Origin: Bacillota bacterium
Lineage (GTDB): Bacteria; Bacillota; Clostridia; Christensenellales; Aristaeellaceae
DNA: 64,000 nucleotides
Direction: 5' to 3'
NCBI GenBank assembly: GCA_030057655.1
Contig: JASGUQ010000031.1
Span: 111,846 to 175,845, forward strand
In this document: one piece after another, positions 25,359 to 34,900 of the stretch
Layout: each line of letters starts with the position of its first letter
How positions within the stretch are numbered: the first letter of the stretch is position 1
Notes under the pieces: model-generated
Databases searched by the model: none
The model's input: only the letters and a program-made list of their open reading frames with translations
What the model was told of the DNA's origin: nothing
Position numbers and translations under genes: made by a program

Positions 25359-26513
25359 ATGAAAAGAACCTTATCCCTGTTTCTTACGACCCTGTTGATC
25401 ATCTCCCTGGCCTTTGGCGCGTTTGCCGGAACCGAAGAGGACCAGTGGGCGATCGACAACGGCCTCAACCTGGACGAAAGCGTTGAAGAACTCTACGAGA
25501 AAGCCAAGGCGGAAGGCAAACTGGTCATCTACACCATTTCAAGCCGTACCCAGAAGGTGGCAAACGCCTTTTCGGAAAAGTATCCCGGCATCGCGGTTGA
25601 GGTGTATGACATTTCATCAGGCACTTTGAAAGAGAAATTCGTCACTGAATATGAGTCAGACATTCACACGGTCGATATCCTGCACTCCAAGGAACAGGTG
25701 GGGGAATACACCTTTGAGATCTTTGGTGAAGGCTGGCTTCACAACTACCAGCCAGACTCCATTTTCGCAAATGTGCCGGAATCCTACAAAACCCTCACCC
25801 CTTTGATGCTGGAACTGAATCTCTGGTTCTACAATACCGAGGTTTATGACACTTCGCCCATCACCTCCTGGTGGGATCTGACCAAAGAGGAGTGGCGCGG
25901 TCGTGTTGTGTTCCAGGACGCTGCCAGCAACGATGCCTACTGCGCCCCCCTGACCGTGATGGTTCAGCACGCGGATGAGATGGCTGAGGATTATGAAAAG
26001 GTCTTTGGTGAGCCCATCGTGCTTGCGGATGACGAACCCAATGCTGGCTATGCCTTTATCAAGCGCTTCCTGGCCAACAATCCCATCATGGCCAAAGGCT
26101 CTGATGAGGTGATTGAACTGGTTGGCGCCAAGGGACAGGCCAACCCGCCGGTGGGATATTCTTCCTCTGTCAAACTCCGCAAAAAGGACGAAGGCTTCGC
26201 CATCAACTACAGCCCCACCACGATGCAGGTGTCAAACGGCATCCCTGCCCTGAACTTTATTTCCATCGCGAACAAAGCGGAACACCCCAACGCGGCCAAG
26301 CTGTTCATCAAATTCTGGATGGGCGGCGAGGACGGCAAGGGAGAGGGCTACGCCCCCCTGGTCTCTTTGGGCTCCTGGTCTGTCAGGCCTGAGAATCCAA
26401 GCGCTGAAGGCAATATTGCTTTAAACGAGATCCCGCTTTGGGAGATCGATTTTGAGTACATCTATCAGAACATCGAAACAGTCCGCGACTACTGGGTGGC
26501 GCACCGCAACTAA
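25359..26513 (+). CDS. Iron(III)-type ABC solute-binding protein
   Basis: A 384-residue secreted protein of the ferric-binding (FbpA/SBP_bac_8-like) class: LVIYTISSRTQKVANAFSEKYPGIAVEVYD at the start of the mature protein, followed by TPLMLELNLWFYNTEVYD and SWWDLTKEEWRGRVVFQD. The signal peptide (1-23) ends AFGAFAG, a signal peptidase I site; there is no cysteine for lipid attachment, unusual for a monoderm binding protein. AAGGAGG precedes the ATG. It is the last gene of the import operon, with a strong terminator after it. Confidence 0.88.
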   Translation: MKRTLSLFLTTLLIISLAFGAFAGTEEDQWAIDNGLNLDESVEELYEKAKAEGKLVIYTISSRTQKVANAFSEKYPGIAVEVYDISSGTLKEKFVTEYESDIHTVDILHSKEQVGEYTFEIFGEGWLHNYQPDSIFANVPESYKTLTPLMLELNLWFYNTEVYDTSPITSWWDLTKEEWRGRVVFQDAASNDAYCAPLTVMVQHADEMAEDYEKVFGEPIVLADDEPNAGYAFIKRFLANNPIMAKGSDEVIELVGAKGQANPPVGYSSSVKLRKKDEGFAINYSPTTMQVSNGIPALNFISIANKAEHPNAAKLFIKFWMGGEDGKGEGYAPLVSLGSWSVRPENPSAEGNIALNEIPLWEIDFEYIYQNIETVRDYWVAHRN

Positions 26514-26556
26514 TCCCCATACCTGGACCGCTTGAGGACTGCGAACTGTTATGATT

Positions 26557-26590
26557 AAAAACCGGGCTTGCTTTATGCCGGCCCGGTTTT
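26557..26590 (+). terminator. Terminator of the iron importer operon
   Basis: AAAACCGGGC (26557-26566) and GCCCGGTTTT (26581-26590) form a perfect 10-bp stem ending in a T run. Confidence 0.85.
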
Positions 26591-26688
26591 ACTTTGTTTC
26601 AAATTTCATCATCAATACTTGTTGATGCTGATCTTCACTATTTTAATTTGGCCATTTTTTGTCCCACAGGGGCAAAATCTGTTTGAAT

Positions 26689-26698
26689 GTGATATAAT
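26689..26698 (+). promoter_or_regulatory. Extended -10 promoter of the scaffold/GGGtGRT operon
   Basis: TGATATAAT gives a TATAAT (26693-26698) with an upstream TG; the -35 is poor. The next gene starts at 26740. Confidence 0.6.
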
Positions 26699-26739
26699 AA
26701 AAAAGTATATGCAATCATGCTAATTAAAGGAGGATGACC

Positions 26740-27432
26740 ATGCAGTATTCCAAAGAACTGGAAGAAATGATCTGTGTTAAATGCGGGCCAATGCACGGCG
26801 CTGCGCCCATTCCGCAGGAAGGCAAATGGGTGCAGTCGCGCGAAGTCAAGGACATTTCCGGCCTCACCCACGGTGTTGGCTGGTGCGCTCCCCAGCAGGG
26901 TGCCTGCAAACTGACCCTGAATGTCAAAGCCGGCATTATTCAGGAAGCCCTGATTGAGTGCATCGGCTGCTCAGGCATGACCCACTCAGCCGCCATGGCC
27001 AGCGAGATCCTGCCCGGCAGGACCGTGCTGGAAGCGCTCAACACCGACCTGGTTTGCGACGCGATCAACACCGCCATGCGCGAGCTCTTCCTGCAGATCG
27101 CCTATGGCCGCACCCAGAGCGCTTTTTCTGAGGATGGCCTGCCGGTTGGCGCCGGTTTGGAAGACCTGGGCAAAGGCCTGCGCAGCCAGGTGGCGACCAT
27201 GTACGGTTCCCTCCTCAAAGGCCCCCGCTACCTTGAGATGGCGGAAGGCTATGTGATGAAACTGGCGCTTGATGAGAATGATGAGATCTGTGGCTATCAG
27301 TTCTGCCACCTGGGCAAAATGATGGAAGCCATCAAGAAAGGCACCGACCCCAAGGAAGCCTATGAGAAGAACGTGGGCACCTATGGACGCTTTGCCGATG
27401 CCAAGTCCTATATCGACCCCCGCCATCAATAA
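26740..27432 (+). CDS. NifU-like iron-sulfur cluster scaffold protein
   Basis: A 230-residue protein of the class annotated as Fe-S cluster assembly scaffold in Clostridia. It has cysteines in ICVKCGPMHG, GWCAPQQGACKL and IECIGCSGMTHSA; the last of these resembles the cluster-binding loop of NifU/IscU. The C-terminal half is not NifU-like. I choose the ATG at 26740, 7 nt after AAAGGAGG; an ATG at 26734 is too close to that site. It is paired with the GGGtGRT gene 13 nt downstream, a conserved pairing whose purpose is not established. Confidence 0.85.
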   Translation: MQYSKELEEMICVKCGPMHGAAPIPQEGKWVQSREVKDISGLTHGVGWCAPQQGACKLTLNVKAGIIQEALIECIGCSGMTHSAAMASEILPGRTVLEALNTDLVCDAINTAMRELFLQIAYGRTQSAFSEDGLPVGAGLEDLGKGLRSQVATMYGSLLKGPRYLEMAEGYVMKLALDENDEICGYQFCHLGKMMEAIKKGTDPKEAYEKNVGTYGRFADAKSYIDPRHQ

Positions 27433-27445
27433 GGAGGAGAAGCAA

Positions 27446-28444
27446 ATGCCGAAATTTGAAGGATATGAGCGCCGCATCAAACAGATCGAACAGGTGCTTT
27501 CAGAAAATGGGTTCTCCTCTTTGGAGGAAGTTAACGAGCTGCTTTTGTCAAAGGGCATTGATGTCAGGAAGATCGTACACGGCATCCAGCCCATCGCTTT
27601 TGAGAACGCTGTCTGGGCCTACATTCTGGGCGCGGGCCTGGCTGTCAAGCGCGGGATCAAGACCGCCGCTGAAGCCGCTGTCGCCATTGGCGATGGCCTT
27701 CAGGCTTTCTGCATCCCCGGCTCCGTTGCCGATCAGCGCGACGTGGGTCATGGCCACGGCAACCTGGGCGCCATGCTGTTAAAAGAAGAGACCAAGTGCT
27801 TCGCCTTCCTGGCCGGGCATGAGTCCTTTGCCGCAGCCGAAGGCGCCATCGGCATTGCCCGCACCGCCAACAAGGTTAGAAAAGAGCCCCTGCAGGTCAT
27901 CTTAAACGGCCTGGGCAAGGACGCCGCCTACATCATCAGCCGCATCAACGGCTTCACCTATGTGGCGACCAAGTATGACTACGCCACCGGCAAACTGGAA
28001 GTGCTTTCCGAGCGCGCCTTCTCCGACGGTGAAAAAGCCAAGGTCCGCTGCTACGGTTCCGACGACGTCAGCGAAGGCGTGGCCGTCATGCGCCATGAGA
28101 ACGTGGACGTGTCCATCACCGGCAACTCCACCAACCCCACCCGCTTCCAGCATCCTGTCGCCGGCACCTACAAAAAGTGGGCGAATGAGCATGGCAAGCA
28201 GTACTTCTCCGTCGCTTCCGGCGGCGGCACCGGGCGCACCCTGCATCCGGACAACATGGCTGCCGGCCCTGCCTCCTACGGCATGACGGACACCATGGGC
28301 CGCATGCATTCCGACGCGCAGTTCGCCGGTTCCTCATCCGTGCCCGCGCACGTTGAGATGATGGGCCTGATCGGCATGGGCAACAACCCCATGGTCGGCG
28401 CCACGGTCGCTGTCGCGGTCGCCATTGAGGAAGCAGCCAAGTAA
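27446..28444 (+). CDS. GGGtGRT protein
   Basis: A 332-residue protein named for the motif seen here as SGGGTGRTLHPDN (about residue 255). Other conserved-looking blocks are GDGLQAFCIPGSVADQRDVGHGHGN (residues 75-110) and FLAGHESFAAAEGAIGIART. It is soluble, glycine-rich and has few cysteines. The family occurs next to the NifU-like scaffold in many anaerobes, but no reaction is known to me. A nucleotide- or cofactor-binding role is suggested only by the glycine-rich loops. AAGGAGG precedes the ATG. Confidence 0.92.
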   Translation: MPKFEGYERRIKQIEQVLSENGFSSLEEVNELLLSKGIDVRKIVHGIQPIAFENAVWAYILGAGLAVKRGIKTAAEAAVAIGDGLQAFCIPGSVADQRDVGHGHGNLGAMLLKEETKCFAFLAGHESFAAAEGAIGIARTANKVRKEPLQVILNGLGKDAAYIISRINGFTYVATKYDYATGKLEVLSERAFSDGEKAKVRCYGSDDVSEGVAVMRHENVDVSITGNSTNPTRFQHPVAGTYKKWANEHGKQYFSVASGGGTGRTLHPDNMAAGPASYGMTDTMGRMHSDAQFAGSSSVPAHVEMMGLIGMGNNPMVGATVAVAVAIEEAAK

Positions 28445-28461
28445 TTTAACCCAATGATCAC

Positions 28462-28491
28462 AAAGAGCTGCCGCAACCGCGGCAGCTCTTT
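28462..28491 (+). terminator. Terminator of the GGGtGRT operon
   Basis: AAAGAGCTGCCGC (28462-28474) and GCGGCAGCTCTTT (28479-28491) form a perfect 13-bp stem with a 4-nt loop. Confidence 0.9.
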
Positions 28492-28981
28492 GCAGTCGTG
28501 ACGGCTCCGCGCTGTATGAAGAGCCCTTTTCCCTGTATTTAGCCAAGTCTTAATGATGCATGAATTCTGCTGCAAAAAGGATTGCTTCTCCTTTTTGACG
28601 TTTGAAAATACAAATTCCTTGCAATCCGGGTCAATCATTTCCAGACTTGATCTGATTTTCTGGTGTTAGTTCATTGATATCACGGATTTGTTAAAAATAT
28701 ACTAAAATTTACTGAAATTGGGTTATAAATAGATTGACGAAATGTATACAATATGATATCTTCTCGCAAAACAGACCGATGTATGCAGGAGCAGGTGTGG
28801 AAAATTGTTGTTTCTTCAGGTATAAGGTTCTTGATAAGTTTCATGTAGAATCAATTGTTTTTCTGAAAAATACGGCAGTTTGCTCAACTGGCGCACCATT
28901 ATCTAGATCTTGGGGCAATCCTGTCTCTGATGTCAAAATGTGTTTTCAAGTGAATATCATCAGCAAAAGAGGAGTAATAAC
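28492..28981 (+). other. 490-bp A+T-rich leader of the giant adhesin gene
   Basis: No gene is supported here. A weak hairpin with a T run (AAAAAGG/CCTTTTT, 28574-28596) lies near its start. A TTGACG at 28734-28739 followed by TATGAT at 28752-28757 is too tightly spaced to be a standard promoter. No riboswitch class was recognised. The base composition is clearly richer in A+T than the flanking genes. Confidence 0.5.
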
Positions 28982-31900
28982 GTGATTTTTTTGAAAAGGC
29001 ATGCACGGCTTCTTTTGGGCATCTTGCTGGCGCTTTCCTTCGCTTTGCCAATGCTTGCGCAGGCGGGGGCGATTCCGCCGGAAAACTACGTTGATTTTGA
29101 AATATTCTATGTGGAATACACGCAGTTGGACGGAACGGAAAAAACCCGCACCAACCTGGACTTGGTGGGGGATAAGAAGCCGACGTCTCAGCCGGTGAAG
29201 TATGAGGTTTCCCTGCGTACGGACCGCGATATCCCTGCGGGGGAAGCACAGATCAAGGTGCCTTACGCGCTCTTCAAAGAGCGCAGCGGGGCGGATCTCC
29301 TGCCTGCTGCCATCGGCGTGCCCCAAGCGCCTCTGGAGAGCCCGGTAAGCCCCTTTAACTATACAATTGTTGAAGAAAACGGCGTGTCCTATCTGCTTTT
29401 CAGCAACACTAAACCCATTGCTGCCGGTTCCAACAGCTCCATCCAGATTCTGTATGAAATCAATGACATGAAAACTGTGGATGGCACAAGCTGGTCAATT
29501 CATCCGGAAGTAAGCATTTTGGGTGAACCTTTGCCCACCACCGCGATAACAGGCAGCTTTGACACTGAGGCGGTGTTAAAGTCTGCTGTCAAACGCGCAT
29601 ACCATCAGATTGACAAGCAATATTATCCGGAGCTCTACACCTGGAACCAGGTTTTAGCGGCTCTTAACTATCCGGCCCTACAACAGCCGGCAGATTTTGA
29701 TTCTTACAAATATGTTTTATGGGAAACCCGCTTTGACGTGGTTGCCAGCCAGCCCTGGAACCTGGAGATTACCGATTCGCCTGCCTTGGGGGGCGAGGTT
29801 GTCGGACAGGTCATCAAAACTGGCCCTTTGAAAACCTTTCAGCAAGGCGGCACGCTGCTTCTGAATAACAAAGAGCTCTATAGCTTGGATACTGCGCAGA
29901 GAGTGCTTTATACGGTCGTGCGCTATCCCCTTGCCAATCTCACGGCAAATGGTCAGTACATAGAAATCCCCAATACCATCCGGGTGAAGGTAACCGGCGT
30001 GGATGATCATATCCCTCAGGAGCTGACCTCCAATGCAGCCCATACCTGGGAAGACTATGAATGGATTTATAAGGGCGATGACTATTACCACGAGAAGTCA
30101 TACCCCGTTTCTATCGAAGAGGGTTATTACAGCGTGCTCAAATCCCGCGCCACGATGGGCGAAGACATGTCTTTGCCCAGCGCCTGGCGGGTTATGAGCG
30201 GAGCCCAGGGCTATGACATGGCACAGTCCGGGAAATACGGCATTGTTGTGGTTGACGATCTGCATTTCATCAAAAGCAATGTGGGCGCATACCGGCAGAT
30301 GGGACCTGAGGATTATTACTACAAAGACATTAAATTCTTCATTGCTGAAAACGAGATCGATATATACGAAGACGCCGCTGTCCCCGTTGCGGACGGCGAT
30401 CCTGTAACCGTTTCCGTCATGACGGCGGACAAGCCCGGCCTGTGGCAAAAGGTGACCGATGTGCCTTTCCAGGAGGTGAACACCTACCAGATACCGGCTT
30501 CCTACTATGGCCGCGGCATTTATCAGGTCCAGGCGCAGCACAGCACCGACCGGTACAGCTTTGAGCTGAGGATGAACATGACCACGGTGCTGCGCGCCTC
30601 TTCGCCCATTTTGAATGAATTCATCAGCAACCAGCAGATTACGGAATGCACGGTGATGAACCTCATGGGGGAATACATCCTGCATCCTGACGGCACCACG
30701 CTGTATGCCCCCGGCAACAATGATGGTCTTGAGAACCTCAAAGATGACGTTGAGGCTCACGACCAGGCGGCCTATGGCGGATACCTGTACCGTGAAAAAG
30801 AAACGGTAAGGCTGACTTCTATTCAGGGCACCAACCAGACCCAAAAATATGTAAGCGCCGTCCAGGATTCCGCGCTGGCCCGGGTAAAACTGACCTACTC
30901 CCTCATAGGCTCGGAGGGCTACGATATCTACACCCAGGGCATCGACTTTTTGAAAGAACGCGGTTTTGACCTGAACCGCGGTGAGGTGGTGTTTTACGAT
31001 TTATTGCCCCTGGGCATCAAAATGGATCCCTCTGCCGGCACCAAGGCAGGCATTGTCAACCTGGGTGTCAATTACCAGGACAGCCGCAGCTGGCAAACCA
31101 AGGATGTTTCCCTGGATTATGAAGTTTTTGATAACTTCCGCGACAGCGGCAGACAGTTAGTCCGCTTTACCCTCGCCTACAGCGGCGCGGACCCCACCGG
31201 CGTGTACACGCCGCGCACAAACGTCAGACAATGGTATCAGGCCTGGGGGGTGCAGTTCGGCGCTTATTATGACTGGGAGGATCACGGCATTGCCAACGGC
31301 GGAACAAACATAAGCGCTTTTGACACCGTTGAGCGCATGATCGGCAGCGCCTACCCGGATGACGGCACCGGAGCGCCCAATGGCACAGAAGCGTATTTCT
31401 ATGACATCAACGGAGATGGCGTAAGCCCCAACCATGTGATTTATGCGCAGGCAGCCCATAACATCAATATCGCCGGAGCCGCGATTTCAGGAATTCAAAA
31501 GAGGGTGAGGGCGGATGCCGATCTGTTTTCCTCCCCTGTCATCGACACAAGGGTGGAAGTTGGCAAAGGCTATACCTACACCTTAAAAGTTGCTTCCTCA
31601 CAGGATGACCTTAAAAGCATTGTCATTTTCGATCGTTTGGAAGACGCGGCCCCCGGCGCCGACTACTGGCAGGGTACCTTTGCCGGGATGGATCTGAATG
31701 CTTTAAAAAACAAGGGCATCAAGCCAGTGGTCTATTATTCTTCAGACCGCGGGCAGACGGTCAGCCTGGCTGCTCCCGGGTGGGTGGAAGCTTCTGCCTG
31801 GACAGGTGAATTGTCTGAGGTTTTGGCAGTGGCGGTGGACCTCAGCAAAAAGACGGATGATACCGACTTTATTTTAAAGGCCGGTGAGGCGGTAAGCTTT

Positions 31901-34900
31901 GGCATTCGCATGACTGCGCCGGATCACGCTGCGCCCGAAAAAAAGTATGCCTACAACGAAGTCCGGTTTTCTTCTGAAAAAATACTGTCAGGCGGGGGCG
32001 TTCTTCCCCAGCCGGACATCATCGGCAACCAGACCACCGTTGAGCTTTATAGGCGCGCAGCCCTGTCCATTGAAAAAAGACAGGTAAAAGCGCCCGAGAT
32101 TTATGCGGAAGACGCCTTCACCTTTACGGTGCTGCTTGATAATAAACCCCTGAAGGACAAAACCTATCTTCTGTTCAAGGATGGCCAGCCGGTGGCCGGC
32201 ATCCACGCGACTGATGGCTATGGCCAATTGAAACTCAGCCGCGGCCAGAAAGCTGTGTTTGACAATCTGCCCGAAGGCGCCGCATACCTTGTTCGTGAAA
32301 ACGGCTATCTGCAATGGCTGGCGCAGCCCTCAGGCGAACAGGCGGGAACGCTCCAGCAAGGCGCGAACGAAGCGGTGTTTGACAACACCTTCCTGTCTCT
32401 CTTGTATGTAGAAAAGAAGATCGTCAACGCGCAAAGCTACATGGATGCTGATCAGCTGTTCACTTTTACCCTGGCATTAAACGGCGCGGCGGCAGCAGGT
32501 GTGGATTATTATCTGGTTCCCCCCGGCACCTCCATGACCGCGTTGCTGAATGTGGATGGGTTGACCAAACAGACCACCGGTGACGATGGCAGCTTTGCCT
32601 TGAAGACAGGTCAACGCGCAGTATTTGCCGTGCTGGAAGGCACCCAGTATACAGTGCAGGAAATCAACGTTCCGGAGGGTTTCCTGCCGTTGCAGGCATC
32701 GGTTGCCGGACAAATGGGAACCGGGAACGTGCTGGCAACCCTTACCAACGAATACATCTATAAAGACCTGTTTGTATCCAAAGCCCTTGTGGCAAGCGAA
32801 GGCATTACCCTGCCTGATGATCTTGCCTTTACTTTCCACGCAAAGATAGCAGGGGCCCCTCAAGAGGTGCAATACCTGCTCTATCAAAGCAAGGATGACA
32901 CGGTGCCAGTATCCGGTGTTTTGACTGCCGGGGCGGACGGCTCCTTCACCTTCTCGCTGATGGCGGGGCAGCAGATACGCCTGATCGGCCTGCCCAAAGG
33001 CGCAAGCTATGAGGTGACTGAGGAGGCTCACCCGGATTTCAGAACCACCTCCACCGGCGCCAAGGGCGCTCTGCCCTCCAACGCTCTTTCAGCCAGGGCG
33101 GAGTTTACCAACACCTACCTGTACAAAAACCTGGAGGTTTCCAAAGCCCTCATTGGCGGAACGGCAGCGGATCTGCTGCAGGACTTCACCTTTGTCATAT
33201 CCGTGGACGGGCAGGCCTATGCGAACCAGGCTTACCGCCTGTACAAGGATGGCGTGGAGGAAACAGGCTCCTTTGTCACCGATGCCGAAGGCAAGTTTGT
33301 TTTAAAGGCCGGGCAGACAGCAGCCTTTGAAAAGCTCAGGGAAGGCCTTGCTTATACCGTCAGGGAAGAACCGCTTGCCGGCTACAGCCAGATAAATCCA
33401 AACAGCCCTGATGGGTACAGCGGCTACATCAAGACAAGCCCAGAACATACCAAAGTGTCTTTTACCAACGCTTCCGGAAGCGCTGGTCGCACGCTGTTGT
33501 TCAACAAGCATTTCTACCTTGAGGGCGCTTCCACGGAGGATGTCTACAGGATCTATGGCACCAGCTACTGCCGTGACCCGAATACGGGCATCTATTCGTA
33601 CAACGAGTTTATCTTCCGGATCTTGGTAAATGGGCAGCCTTTGGTTGACCACCCTTACACTGTGTACAAAGCCGATGGCACGGTCCTGGAAAGAAAAACG
33701 GGAAAGGAGCCTTTTGACCCCAGCGTCTTAGATCAACAGTATTATTATTACAATCCCCTGCCCACTATGGAGGGCTACTTCAGCCTCAACTGGAAAGATA
33801 CCGCCATCTTTGAGAACTTGCCGGAAGGCGCCAGCTTCAGCATTCAGGAATATATTCCCGGAGATACTGGTTCTTACTACAATGACTCAAGAAGCATTTA
33901 CTTGAATAACAGCGGCTACGGATGGTCTTGGGATCAGGCGGAGCCTGCCAACCGCGGGCCGGTCACGGGCACCATCAGTTCAACCGATCTTGTCAGCGCG
34001 TCTGTCACCAACCGGGGAAAACGCTACTGGTATATGCAGACGCAAAAAATGTTTAACGGTTTTGATGACCCAAATGAATTTTGGGATTATTGGCGGTCTT
34101 TGGCAGAAGCTCCCGATGAAGGCAGCATTACCTATCAAATGACTTTGCGCGACGCTGACGGAAATCTCTATATGCCAGAAGAAGGAATCATTGCCTGGTC
34201 TCAAGGTTATCATTTCGATACCGGCGACTATGTGAACGAGATCTACCGTGCGGATTCAAAGGGGCGCTTTGTCATTGCTTACAAGAAAAACATCTTGCGG
34301 TATCAACTGACATTCCGCCTTCCCGCCGGATATGACATTAAAATGGAAGAAATCGCGGCGGAGCCGGCGGAATTCATGGGCAGCCTGGTTGGAACTTTTG
34401 CGCTAGCGGAGGGACAAACACAAACTGGCGGCTATGAGTATCTGAAACCGGATCAGGATGGGTTTTTGCCCATTGGACGGTCGGATCTGGTTTCTGTATC
34501 GATTCATTTCTTGTTCTTTAACCAGACCATTGATGAAACGCTGACGGTGTCCAAGCAGGTCGTTGGCGGAGAAACGGACCAGGATTTCGGCTTTACCCTC
34601 AAAAAGAGCGACCCGTTTGTGATTGGGATCAATTCATCAGCTACCGCGTATGAGGTGAGCCAACCCACTTTCTCGCCTTGCGCGAATACCCCCTTTGTGC
34701 GGTATGATACCGATACCGACACCCCGGTCCTTCCCGGCGGCGCATTGGAATATACCGATGAAAACGGCCGCTTTACCTTAAAGCATGGCGAAAAAGCCGT
34801 GTTTGAAGTGCAGGGTGATGGAATCTCGCCTTTCCTTGAACAACAAATAGAGGTTGACGCTAGAACAAGGTACAGGGTAACGGAAGACAGCTATTCGGAA

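Noticed and set aside
28492..28981. Possible c-di-GMP or other riboswitch controlling the adhesin
   Set aside because: None of the conserved core sequences of known riboswitch classes was found by eye.
28734..28985. 83-codon frame before the adhesin gene
   Set aside because: Starts with TTG without a ribosome site, random-looking composition, overlaps the adhesin start.
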